A program made the position numbers and the translations under genes. The notes beneath the pieces were generated by a model, which worked only from the letters and a program-made list of their open reading frames with translations, searched no databases and was not told the DNA's origin. Of a stretch of DNA of 64,000 nt, positions 52,680 through 60,254 are shown in pieces. Every line of letters begins with the position of its first letter. Position 1 is the stretch's first letter. The stretch spans positions 310,001 to 374,000 of the forward strand of contig NZ_JAJAGO010000006.1 of assembly GCF_025165795.1 (NCBI RefSeq), in the 5' to 3' direction. The stretch is from Streptomyces gossypii (GTDB taxonomy: Bacteria; Actinomycetota; Actinomycetes; Streptomycetales; Streptomycetaceae).

Positions 52680-53278
52680 CAGCTGTCGGCGGGCAGGTCG
52701 TAGACCCGCCGGACACTGGTGCCCAGCCGTGAGATGTCGGCGCCGTAGAGATGCAGCGAGACCGCCTTCTCCTCGCAGCCGTTCCACACCCGGTGGATGT
52801 CGCCGGGAGGCGCGAACCCGCAGACCGAGCCCGTTGGGTTCACCACGTCCTCGGTCGCGACCAGCCGCGCGGGGCCGTCGTCCGCCCCGGCGGGTATCAG
52901 CCGGTAGCGGCGCTCGTGCTCCTCGCCCTGATGGACACCCGTGACGCACCAGGAGACGTGGTCGTGGATGGGTGTCCGCTGACCCGGCAGCCAGACGAGC
53001 CCGACGAGGGAGAAGGCGCCGCCCGGCTCGGCGTGCAGCAGATGCTGACGGTAGGTGGCCGGGTCGCCCTCGTACTGCTCGGCGGTCAGCAGGTCGTCCG
53101 CGCCCAGATGGGGTGCGAGCTTCTCACCGACCAGATACGCCGTGACGTCCGGCGCCAGACCACGGCCCACGACCTCGCGCACCTCGGCGACAAGGGCGCC
53201 GAGCCGCTCGGTGGCAGGGGCGCCCGGGGCGAGGCGAGGGGCGCGGGTGTCGGTGGACGTGTCGGTGGGAGCAGCCAT
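52679..53278 (-). CDS. Cysteine dioxygenase-family cupin
   Basis: A 199-aa cupin of the cysteine/3-mercaptopropionate dioxygenase family. Iron ligands are in PGQRTPIHDHVSWCVTGVHQ (HxH) and FAPPGDIHRVWNG (third His). It oxidises a thiol to the sulfinic acid. It is followed, with a one-base overlap, by a YeiH-type exporter and preceded on the same strand by a LysR regulator (111 bp gap). Cysteine is the likely substrate, but the related thiol dioxygenases cannot be separated by eye. The ATG follows a purine-poor leader. Confidence 0.88.
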   Translation of the reverse strand: MAAPTDTSTDTRAPRLAPGAPATERLGALVAEVREVVGRGLAPDVTAYLVGEKLAPHLGADDLLTAEQYEGDPATYRQHLLHAEPGGAFSLVGLVWLPGQRTPIHDHVSWCVTGVHQGEEHERRYRLIPAGADDGPARLVATEDVVNPTGSVCGFAPPGDIHRVWNGCEEKAVSLHLYGADISRLGTSVRRVYDLPADS

Positions 53279-53388
53279 GCTCGCAGCGTGCCGCGATCAT
53301 CCCATCACGTCTAACGACGGTTTCTTCGCCGTTTCCCAACAACTGCTTATGGGTTCGCTCGGCAGCGCCTTACCGCCTCAGCGACGGC

Positions 53389-54294
53389 TCAGCAGCCGAC
53401 GCGGTTGGCGGCGACCGCCCGGAGGCTGTCCGCCACCCGCGCGGTGGCCGGGATCTCCAGGTGCTCCCGCAGCACGTACGCCGAGACCTGTCTGCGCGAC
53501 GCCGGGTCCAGCGGCCGCCCCGTGACCCGCTCATGCGCCAGGAAGGACAGCACCAGCCCCGGAATCATGGCGATCCCCAGCCCCTCGGCGACCAGGCTCT
53601 GGATGACGAGGTTGTCGTCCGTGGTGAAGACGATGTCCGGCGCGAAGCCCAGTTCGGCGCACTCGTGCAGAAAGTTGCTGCGGCAGCGCAGACACCCGGC
53701 GATCCACCGCTCCTGGGCCAGTTCGTCCAGCTTGACGGCCCGCCGCCAGGCCATCGGGTGCCCGACGGGCAGCAGCACGGTCAGCTGGTCCTCCATCAGC
53801 GGGATCTCCACCAGCTCCGCCGGGACCTGCTCGCGCAGGCCGGGATAGGTGAAGGCCAGACTGATGTCGCACTCGCCGCGCACCAGGCGCTCCAGCGAGT
53901 CAGGCGGCTCGCTCTCCTGCAGCTCGACCCGTATGCCCGGATGCTCGACGGCAAGCCGGGCCAGCGCCTCGGGCACCAGCGTGGCCCCGGCACTGGGAAA
54001 CGCACAGATACGCACCTGCCCCGAGCGCAACCCCGTGATCGCCGACATCTGCTGCTGGGCGGCCTCGATGCTCCCCAGGATCACCCCGGCGTGCCGGGAC
54101 AGCGCCTCACCCGCCTCGGTCAGACGCATCCGCCGCCCGACCCGGATGAACAGCGGGGTGCCCACCGCCCGCTCCAGGGCCTTCATCTGCTGCGTGATCG
54201 CGGGCTGCGTGTAGCCCAGCTCCCGGGCCGCCGCCGAGTACGAACCGGCGCGAACGACCTCGTCGAACGTCCTGATGTGCCGCGAGTCGAACAT
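53389..54294 (-). CDS. LysR-family regulator of the sulfur operon
   Basis: A 301-aa LysR regulator. N-terminal HTH FDEVVRAGSYSAAARELGYT, QPAITQQMKALERAVGTPLF, then a periplasmic-binding-like effector domain. A Cys-rich motif ERWIAGCLRCRSNFLHECAE (three Cys) sits in the effector domain. Similar CxxC...C motifs occur in actinobacterial LysR proteins and could sense thiols or metals. It is transcribed in the same direction as, and just upstream of, the cysteine dioxygenase-yeiH pair, and its position suggests it controls them. Confidence 0.9.
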   Translation of the reverse strand: MFDSRHIRTFDEVVRAGSYSAAARELGYTQPAITQQMKALERAVGTPLFIRVGRRMRLTEAGEALSRHAGVILGSIEAAQQQMSAITGLRSGQVRICAFPSAGATLVPEALARLAVEHPGIRVELQESEPPDSLERLVRGECDISLAFTYPGLREQVPAELVEIPLMEDQLTVLLPVGHPMAWRRAVKLDELAQERWIAGCLRCRSNFLHECAELGFAPDIVFTTDDNLVIQSLVAEGLGIAMIPGLVLSFLAHERVTGRPLDPASRRQVSAYVLREHLEIPATARVADSLRAVAANRVGC

Positions 54295-54357
54295 GGGTGC
54301 ACCATAAGCAGATTTTGGGGACCGCAAGCAATCCCCTCACGGGAGTTTGAGTTCAGG

Positions 54358-54738
54358 TCATCCCGCGTGCAGCTTCCGCAGCACCTCCGCGATGCGCGGC
54401 ACGTCCTCCTCCTTACCCGCAGCGATGTCGATCACCAAGCCATATGCCTGCTCCTGGTCGAGATCGGCCATCTCCGCTCCGTTGACGTCGAGAAAGACCA
54501 TCGTGCACATCCACGCCGTGCGCTTGTTGCCGTCCACGAACGGATGGTTGGCTGTGAGGGACTGCAGCAGGGCCGCCGCCTTCTCCCACAGGTCCGGATA
54601 TGCCTCGACGCCGAACATCTGCGACTGGGGCCGGTGCAGCGCCGAACCTAGGAGGCCGAGGTCCCGGACCGCGACTTCCTGGCCCGCACAGGCGAACTCG
54701 GCGAGCTCCAGGGCCTCCTGGACCGTCAGATACTTCAC
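54358..54738 (-). CDS. doc: Doc-family (Fic-fold) toxin
   Basis: A 126-aa Fic-fold protein of the Doc type. The catalytic motif NHPFVDGNKRTAW (HxFxDGNKR) is intact, and MKYLTVQEALELAEFA and LLGSALHRPQSQMFGVEAYP are typical Doc features. Doc proteins phosphorylate EF-Tu and stop translation. The antitoxin gene lies 5 nt upstream on the same strand. Intact motif suggests an active toxin. The usual Phd antitoxin is replaced here by an Arc-type ribbon-helix-helix protein. Confidence 0.88.
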   Translation of the reverse strand: MKYLTVQEALELAEFACAGQEVAVRDLGLLGSALHRPQSQMFGVEAYPDLWEKAAALLQSLTANHPFVDGNKRTAWMCTMVFLDVNGAEMADLDQEQAYGLVIDIAAGKEEDVPRIAEVLRKLHAG

Positions 54739-54743
54739 GTGCC

Positions 54744-54947
54744 CTACTCCCCCAGCTTCCGCAGCAGATCGGCGTGCTTGACCGCGTACTTGGCGCCGAG
54801 CTTGCGGACGGTCTCCCGGTCCGCCTCGTCGGCCAGGTAACGCTCTATCGCTCTCACGGCGACCGCATTCATACTGCGGCCCTCACTCTCCGCACGCTGC
54901 TTCAGGGCGTCCTGGATCTCCTCCGGCAACCTCAAGTTCATAGCCAT
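54744..54947 (-). CDS. Ribbon-helix-helix antitoxin of the doc pair
   Basis: A 67-aa protein. MNLRLPEEIQDALKQRAESE and GRSMNAVAVRAIERYLADEA are the RHH strand and helices of Arc/CopG-type DNA-binding antitoxins. The acidic/basic C-terminal tail KLGAKYAVKHADLLRKLGE probably binds Doc. It should repress its own operon through the palindromes at the start codon. The 5-nt spacing to doc fits tight co-translation. Confidence 0.85.
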   Translation of the reverse strand: MAMNLRLPEEIQDALKQRAESEGRSMNAVAVRAIERYLADEADRETVRKLGAKYAVKHADLLRKLGE

Positions 54948-54986
54948 ACCACAACGGTATCATTTCCGGCCCCATGGTGGCACCAT
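54946..54986 (-). promoter_or_regulatory. Operator region of the doc toxin-antitoxin operon
   Basis: Two perfect palindromes flank the antitoxin start: ATACC-ACAAC-GGTAT (54946-54960) overlaps the ATG, and ATGGTG-G-CACCAT (54974-54986) lies upstream where a promoter would be. An RHH antitoxin usually binds such inverted or tandem sites for autoregulation. Confidence 0.5.
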
Positions 54987-54990
54987 CGTG

Positions 54991-56484
54991 CTATTGCCGT
55001 TCCGACGCCCGCAGCCGCCCCGCCACCACGATGCCCACCGCCGCGACGGCCGCCGACACCGCGTAGACCGCGATGAACGCCCCCGGCTGCGAGCTGCCAC
55101 CCGCCGCCTCCGCCGCCTCCCCCGCGCCGTCAGCAGCGTGCCCCACGCTCACCGACCCCCCGCCGAGCGCCGCGAAGGCCGCGCCGGAGACGGCGAGCAG
55201 CACGATGTTGGAGAGCCCGTCCGAGGTCTGCAGCGCCGCCGAGTTCGCACCGGCCTCCTCCGGGGCGGAGAGGCTGAGCAGCAGCACGCTGGTCGCGGAG
55301 ATCACCAGCCCCATACCGAAGCAGCCGACGGCCATCATCGCCGCCAGCGTCCACACCGGCACGCTCTCGGCCAGCACGGCGGGCGCGTACGCGATCCCGG
55401 CCGTGACCAGCACCATGCCCAGCTGTGCGAGCCGCTCCCGGTACTGCTCCATCCGGGGCCGCGACTGCGTGAAGGAACCGAGCGCCCAGGTGGCGCCGCC
55501 CGCCGCGAGGGCGAGCCCGGCCATCGTCACCGACAGCCCGCGCTGGGTGACCAGGGTCAGCGGCACGAAGCTCTCCGCCACGATGAACGACCCGGCCGCG
55601 ATCCCCCGCAGCAGCACCACGGCGGGCAGCCCGCGCGCCGCCCGGTACGTGCCGCGTGGCAGCAGCCGCAGCGCGGCCGGTACGAGCAGCGCGACGCCGA
55701 CGGCCGCCGGAAGTGCCGAGAGGGGACGCAGGTCCTGGCCCGCGTACTGCAGCAGCCCCGCACCGACGGCCACGGCGAGCGCCAGCCGCAGCCGGCGCCG
55801 GTCCGTGGGCAGCTCCCCGGCCCCCTCCGTCGGACCGGACGCCCGCCGGCGCAGCGGCGGCAGCATCGCCAAGAGCGGCACCACCACGAGCGCCGGGATG
55901 CCGAGGAACACCCAGCGCCAGCCGAGCTGCTCGGTGACGGTGCCGGAGATCAGCGGCCCGACGACGGCGGGCACCACCCAGGAGGCGGCGAACGCCGCCA
56001 TCACCGTGGGGCGCAGCCGCTCCGGATAGGCGCGGCTGACGGTGACGTACAGCGCCACGATCACCAGCCCGCCGCCTATGCCCTGCACCGCCCGGCCGAG
56101 TATGAACATCCACATGGTGGCCGCGGTCCCGGACAGCACCAGCCCGGCGGCGAAGGCGCCGATACCGGTGGCGAGCGGTGGCAGCGGGCCACGCCGGTCG
56201 GACCACTGACCGGAGACGCTGATGCCGAGGAGACTGGTGGTGAAGAAGGAGGAGAAGGCGAACGCGTACAGCGAGACGCCGTCGAGTTCATCGGCCGCCA
56301 CGGGCATCGCGGTGCCGACGGCGGTCGCCTCGAAGGCGATGAGCAGCACGACCGAGATGATGCCGAGGGTGAGCGCCCGGTGCACCGGGCTGAGCACCGT
56401 CCCGTCGCGGACGGGCTCCCCCTCTTTCCGGTCCGTACGCGTACCGGTGTCTGTGTCGCTACTCGTGTCGCCGATTGCCGCCAT
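54991..56484 (-). CDS. MFS transporter (DHA-type exporter)
   Basis: A 497-aa major facilitator protein with 12-14 membrane segments. It has the antiporter-like motifs VAFSSFFTTSLLGISVSGQW, DRRGPLPPLATGIGAFAAG (motif A/B region) and RAVQGIGGGLVIVALYVTVS (motif C-like). It is predicted to export drug-like or natural compounds. ATG 56484 starts the protein with an acidic Thr-rich cytoplasmic tail, and the longer reading to 56541 is rejected. No regulator is adjacent. Divergent from the coiled-coil fusion gene. Confidence 0.85.
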   Translation of the reverse strand: MAAIGDTSSDTDTGTRTDRKEGEPVRDGTVLSPVHRALTLGIISVVLLIAFEATAVGTAMPVAADELDGVSLYAFAFSSFFTTSLLGISVSGQWSDRRGPLPPLATGIGAFAAGLVLSGTAATMWMFILGRAVQGIGGGLVIVALYVTVSRAYPERLRPTVMAAFAASWVVPAVVGPLISGTVTEQLGWRWVFLGIPALVVVPLLAMLPPLRRRASGPTEGAGELPTDRRRLRLALAVAVGAGLLQYAGQDLRPLSALPAAVGVALLVPAALRLLPRGTYRAARGLPAVVLLRGIAAGSFIVAESFVPLTLVTQRGLSVTMAGLALAAGGATWALGSFTQSRPRMEQYRERLAQLGMVLVTAGIAYAPAVLAESVPVWTLAAMMAVGCFGMGLVISATSVLLLSLSAPEEAGANSAALQTSDGLSNIVLLAVSGAAFAALGGGSVSVGHAADGAGEAAEAAGGSSQPGAFIAVYAVSAAVAAVGIVVAGRLRASERQ

Positions 56485-56686
56485 CCGGCAACGGTAAGGT
56501 GCGAAACCGCTCACTGCCCCTGTCTCAGGTCCCTGATTCATCGGAAATTCGACCTAGGCAGCAAGCCCCCGGTACGACCCTCAGTACGGCTTCACCATGC
56601 ACCCATCGACAAGCGCCCCTGCGCTGTCAGCGGGCCGTGGCACAGTTGACCGAGAGGAAAAGCTGAGCAACGGGGGGTTGAGCAGT

Positions 56687-57982
56687 ATGGCTCGTCAGGT
56701 CTGGATGACCGGTGAAGTGCGGGACTGGCTGTGGGCGCTGATCGGCGCCGAGTCACCGCTGGCGCAGCACGCGGGCGGAGCGCTGGTCGCCCTGCTGGAG
56801 CAAGGCCCGTCCATGGGCCCGCCGCTGGTCGCGGAGCTTCCGCCCGCCCTCGCACTGTCGGCCACGGAGGAGGCGGGCGCCGACGCGCATCAGCGGCAGC
56901 TCGAACTGCTCCACCAGATGCGCCGGGCCTGCGCGGACGTGGTCGTCGCGTGCAGGCAGTTGGAGAAGGAGGTCGAGCGGCTGGAGGAAGGAAAGCGGCA
57001 GCGCGACTCCCGGATAAGACAGGCCCTCGCGAAGGACCAGTCCGACATCGCGCTCCGCGAGCGCGAAGAGGCCCGTTCCGCCGAACGGCACCTCGTACGG
57101 GTGCGCGTGCGACTCTCCCGCGCGCGTGGTCAGGAAGAAGACCTGCGGCAGGTAATCCAGCGGGTCACAGCCCGGCTGGACGAGCTGTCCGCCCGGGCGG
57201 TGGTCAGCGGAGCGACCCGCAATGTCGCGCAGGGCCTGCGGAGCGTCAACGAGGCACTGGCCGAGCTCGGCGTCCCGGAATCGCCCGGTGCGGACACCTT
57301 CGCCATCGAGGCGGCACTCGCCGAAGCCCAGCTCGAGGAGGCGGAGCTGGGCGCGCACATCGCCGAACTGGAGAACGAGGCGCGCATTCTGCTGACCTTC
57401 GCCTCTCCGCCCTCACCGCCCGCGTACAACCCGCAGCAGGAAAGCCCCTTCCGCGAACTGCGGCTCCAGGGGCGCGGCTCGGGGCGGATCCTCTTCGCCG
57501 TCGAGCCCGACGGCACGCTCGCCCTGCTGGCCGCCGCAGCCGGTGAGAACGACTGGGGCGCCTGGTACTGGCGCGCACTCCCCCGAGCCCGCCGCCAGCT
57601 CGCCGGCGCGGAATCCGAACTCCCCCGCCCCCAGCGCCGCGTATACGGCACAGAGGCGCTGCTCGCCGAGTTCTTCCCCGAAAGCGCCTCGGCGATCCGG
57701 GTCAGGGCCGCCCGGCTGGCCACCGCGAACCACGGCTGGGACCTGCCCTCGATGCGACGGCAGGCAGGCCTGACGCAGCAGCAGGTCGCCCGCCAGCTCC
57801 AGGTCCAGGACGAGGAGGTCGCCAAGGTGGAGCGTACGAGCCCGGGTAACACCGACATCTTCACCCTCGCCGCCTACTTCGAGGCACTCGGCGGCAGCCT
57901 GGAGATCACCGCCCACGTCGCGAGCACCCATCACACCTGGGTCCTGCCGCCACAGGCCGAGCCGGGGCCGGTCACCAACTGA
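56687..57982 (+). CDS. Split HigB/RelE-like domain, coiled coil and XRE HTH fusion
   Basis: A 431-aa protein. Residues 1-45 (VWMTGEVRDWLWALIGAESP, LVALLEQGPSMGPPLVAEL) resemble the first half of a HigB/phage Gp49-type toxin. About residues 60-230 are charged coiled coil (LEKEVERLEEGKRQRDSRIR, QVIQRVTARLDELSARA). Residues about 245-300 (PFRELRLQGRGSGRILFAVE, NDWGAWYWRALPRARRQLAG) resemble the second half of the same toxin fold (ELRP..RILFAF...W..WY..A.P). A C-terminal XRE HTH follows (SMRRQAGLTQQQVARQLQVQ, DIFTLAAYFEALGGSLEITA), like HigA. ATG 56687 is preferred. A fused antitoxin and a 170-residue insertion argue that it is a sensor or regulator rather than a free toxin. The domain mapping is by eye. 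Confidence 0.7.
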   Translation: MARQVWMTGEVRDWLWALIGAESPLAQHAGGALVALLEQGPSMGPPLVAELPPALALSATEEAGADAHQRQLELLHQMRRACADVVVACRQLEKEVERLEEGKRQRDSRIRQALAKDQSDIALREREEARSAERHLVRVRVRLSRARGQEEDLRQVIQRVTARLDELSARAVVSGATRNVAQGLRSVNEALAELGVPESPGADTFAIEAALAEAQLEEAELGAHIAELENEARILLTFASPPSPPAYNPQQESPFRELRLQGRGSGRILFAVEPDGTLALLAAAAGENDWGAWYWRALPRARRQLAGAESELPRPQRRVYGTEALLAEFFPESASAIRVRAARLATANHGWDLPSMRRQAGLTQQQVARQLQVQDEEVAKVERTSPGNTDIFTLAAYFEALGGSLEITAHVASTHHTWVLPPQAEPGPVTN

Positions 57983-58092
57983 GCACCGCGCGGCGGAAGC
58001 CTGAGCACCGCCGCTCAGGCTCCCCCGTCCTGACCGGGCCCGGAGGCCCCCGTGAGAGGGTCGACGCACGTACGGGACACCCGGGAGGGGAT

Positions 58093-58386
58093 ATGAGCAG
58101 CACATGGGCCCTGCTCGTGGAGGAAACCCGTGGCTCCCGGGAGCGGTTCTGGGCCTCGCGCGTACTCGGCCAGGTCGAGGGCACCCGCGAAGAGGCCATG
58201 ACGGTGCTGCGCGCCGAAGCCCTGCAGTTCAAACCGAAACACCCCAAGTCGGTTCTCCGCCGCCGCCTCTTCCAGGATGCCGACGGCTTCCTGATGCTGC
58301 TGGAAGGCGCGACCCAGGACTTCCACTGCCGCTTCACGCTGTCCGAGCTGGTCTACGACACCGACGCTCCACCCTCGCACGCATGA
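58093..58386 (+). CDS. Small protein, first of a tandem paralogue pair
   Basis: A 97-aa protein: STWALLVEETRGSRERFWAS, then GTREEAMTVLRAEAL, RRRLFQDADGFLMLLEGATQ and DFHCRFTLSELVYD. It shares the last two blocks almost word for word with the protein at 58433-58711. I do not recognise a named domain. It looks like a compact alpha/beta protein. ATG 58093 has GGGAGGGG upstream. It begins 110 bp after the coiled-coil/XRE gene on the same strand and could be in its operon. Confidence 0.75.
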   Translation: MSSTWALLVEETRGSRERFWASRVLGQVEGTREEAMTVLRAEALQFKPKHPKSVLRRRLFQDADGFLMLLEGATQDFHCRFTLSELVYDTDAPPSHA

Positions 58387-58432
58387 GAGGGTGACCAGCG
58401 CGTCCGCAACCGACCCGGGAGGTTCGAGCACC

Positions 58433-58711
58433 ATGTGGGGACTGCTCGTCGAGGAGAACGAAGGCTTCGGCGGCCAGCGCCGAGTCTGGTCTCCGACGAT
58501 CATCGGCCACATGGACGGCACCCGCGAGGAAGCGATGAAGGCGCTGCGCGGCCGCGCCGAGCGCTACACGCCCACGCACCCCTCCTCGCCCCGCCGCCGC
58601 CTCCTGTACGAGAACACCGACGGATTCCTGCTGGTGGTCGAGGGCGCGACCCAGGACTTCCACTGCCGCTTCACGCTCGCCACCCTGCTCTCCGACAGCG
58701 CGGCGAAGTAG
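58433..58711 (+). CDS. Small protein, second of a tandem paralogue pair
   Basis: A 92-aa paralogue of the preceding gene: MWGLLVEENEGFGGQRRVWS, GTREEAMKALRGRAERYTPT, RRRLLYENTDGFLLVVEGAT and QDFHCRFTLATLL. The ATG at 58433 has GGGAGG 9 nt upstream and aligns with the partner's start. The in-frame GTG at 58391 is upstream of that site and less likely. The two genes are 46 bp apart and arose by tandem duplication. Function unknown. Confidence 0.78.
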   Translation: MWGLLVEENEGFGGQRRVWSPTIIGHMDGTREEAMKALRGRAERYTPTHPSSPRRRLLYENTDGFLLVVEGATQDFHCRFTLATLLSDSAAK

Positions 58712-58808
58712 CGGCTCCCCCCGCTCACCGCATCCCTCACCCCCTGATCGGTCGACGCAACGACCACCTCCACCCCGGATCCGTGTCCATTCCGTCGACC
58801 GATCCCGA

Positions 58809-58997
58809 TCAGACCGGCAAGCCCCCCTTCACTGCACGGAGCAGCCCCCGGAGGGCTCCCGCGTCGACTCTCAGAACGACGTCCGGGGCATCGCTCTCGC
58901 GTATGTGAAGGGGTCCCGAGGCGTCGTCAGCCGCCAGTTCGACGCAGTTGCTTGCCTCACTGCTGCGGGAGGACTTCTGCCACTTGAAGGTGGGCAC
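58809..58997 (-). CDS. DUF397-domain protein
   Basis: A 62-aa DUF397 protein: FKWQKSSRSSEASNCVELAA, LHIRESDAPDVVLRVDAGAL and RGLLRAVKGG. In Streptomyces DUF397 proteins are usually paired with XRE regulators (as in WhiJ/BldB-like systems), and many genomes have dozens. Here no XRE gene is on the same strand next to it, so it may be an orphan. The XRE-containing fusion at 56687-57982 is on the opposite strand. Confidence 0.85.
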   Translation of the reverse strand: MPTFKWQKSSRSSEASNCVELAADDASGPLHIRESDAPDVVLRVDAGALRGLLRAVKGGLPV

Positions 58998-59009
58998 CTG
59001 CTGCCCCCT

Positions 59010-59252
59010 TCAGAGCCTGTTCACGACGCCGCGGATAACAACGGGACTCCTCGGCACCGAGTGCCGCGGCCCCGCCCGCACCAGCTTCTCGCCCAGCGCC
59101 TCCGTCCGCCCCGGGTCAGCGGCCTCGATCATCCGCTCCATATCCGGATGCGACTTGGACTCGAAGTCCGTCGCCACGAACATCGTCGAAGCGATCCGCT
59201 CCGGATTCAGACTGTCGAGGAACCGCCCACCCTCGTCATGAGACTTGCTCAT
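59010..59252 (-). pseudogene. Truncated N terminus of an ESX/WXG-like secreted protein
   Basis: From ATG 59252: MSKSHDEGGRFLDSLNPERI, STMFVATDFESKSHPDMERM, IEAADPGRTEALGEKLVRAG, then GPRHSVPRSPVVIRGVVNRL. The first 55 residues look like the N terminus of a large Streptomyces protein with a helical WXG100-like domain. The tail after LVRAG has no such pattern and the expected helical part is gone. Probably an abortive remnant of a longer gene. It is directly downstream (62 bp) of the gene starting at 59853, with which such genes normally pair. Confidence 0.5.
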
Positions 59253-59313
59253 CGGTTCGGATCCCCTTCCTTCCCTCGCTCGCTCGCTGCCCCGCTCGCC
59301 CTTGTCCGTCGCC

Positions 59314-59853
59314 TCACAGGCCTGCCTCGGAGTCACCCTTGTCCTTTGTGCCCTCGCTCCGCCCGGGGTTGGATCCGTCGCCGCCCTTGCCGGTGCCCTG
59401 TTCCTTCGCGTACGGGTCGTGTTTCGGGTCGTAGTGGCGCTCCGACTCGGCCTGGATCGCCCACATCTGGTCGCGGGTGTCGAGATCCACGCCCTCGTAG
59501 CCAGAGCGTGCGCCCGTGAGGGCGGTGCTCAGGGCGGAGATCTGGCCGGAGAGGATGCGGGACAGCTCGGTCAGTTGCTCGTGGATGAGGGTGTAGGAGT
59601 GGTGGAGGGTGCTGGCTTCTCCGAAGCCGGTGCCGAGGCCGGCGGGGGTGATCCGGTCGTCGGCGATACGGACCGGCTGCGCGTCGGAGCCGTCGAGTTC
59701 GTCCAGGAGTCCGTCCACGCGCTTCTTGAAGCCGCGCATCGACTCGAGTCCGGCGAGGAGCTGGCCGGGGGACGGGGCCGGCAGCCCCGGTCCCAGCGGT
59801 GCCGCTCCCGCGAGCTGGAGCGACTGTTCGTCCCCGATGTGCTGACCTGCCAT
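59314..59853 (-). CDS. ESX/WXG-associated helical protein
   Basis: A 179-aa protein. MAGQHIGDEQSLQLAGAAPL, LESMRGFKKRVDGLLDELDG, GEASTLHHSYTLIHEQLTEL and RSGYEGVDLDTRDQMWAIQA form a long helical hairpin like ESX/type VII-associated proteins and YeeF-like pre-toxin N termini. The C terminus is a Gly/Asp/Glu/Lys-rich tail. It would be the first gene of a two-gene unit whose second member is truncated. ATG 59853 follows GGGGCGGATC. No T7SS core gene is in the window. Confidence 0.6.
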   Translation of the reverse strand: MAGQHIGDEQSLQLAGAAPLGPGLPAPSPGQLLAGLESMRGFKKRVDGLLDELDGSDAQPVRIADDRITPAGLGTGFGEASTLHHSYTLIHEQLTELSRILSGQISALSTALTGARSGYEGVDLDTRDQMWAIQAESERHYDPKHDPYAKEQGTGKGGDGSNPGRSEGTKDKGDSEAGL

Positions 59854-60254
59854 GTTGATCCGCCCCGTTCCAGCATTCTCGCTACTCTCCGTGCCCCCGG
59901 GCATCACGATAGTAATAACGCCCGGGAATCGCACTACAGTCCGGAGTATTGGGGACACGATCTGCCACCCAAGGCCGCTAGTTGACAACCGGTTGCATTG
60001 TGTAGTCGTGCGATCACGCAACGCATGAGTACGGATACTCAGTTGTACCTGGGAGCTAAGGGCTGTCCGGTAATCCCTGGCGGGCGCACGACGTCAGCTA
60101 CGGCACCTCGCTGCGTCGTCGGAACGCCCGGACACGCCCAGCATGAGGACACCCCTCCACCTTGCGAAGCACCGCATCTGACGCCGCGCGCTGACCCACC
60201 AGGGATCACGGGACAGCCCTTGGGCTTGTCTCACGGGCGAGCAGGGAGCGGGAC
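59854..60254. other. Intergenic region with promoter-like palindrome and MITE copy
   Basis: No gene is seen in these 400 bp. A perfect palindrome CAACCGGTTG at 59986-59995 follows TTGACA (59982-59987), a -35-like box. TAGTCG or TGTAGT about 15 nt further is a possible -10. Near 60030 the sequence ACGGATACTCAGTTGTACC resembles start regions of Streptomyces regulators. A palindromic MITE-like element occupies 60058-60222. Confidence 0.45.
60058..60222. repeat. Palindromic MITE-like element, copy 3
   Basis: A 165-bp element with imperfect 27-bp inverted repeats: 60058-60084 (AAGGGCTGTCCGGTAATCCC...) and 60195-60222 (...ATCACGGGACAGCCCTT). The interior is clearly related to copy 1: ACGGCACCTCGCTGCGTCGT and CTCCACCTTGCGAAGCACCG match ACGGCCCCTCGCCGCGTTGT and CTCCGCCTTGCGAGGAACCG. 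Its terminal arms differ from those of copies 1 and 2. No ORF. Confidence 0.65.
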
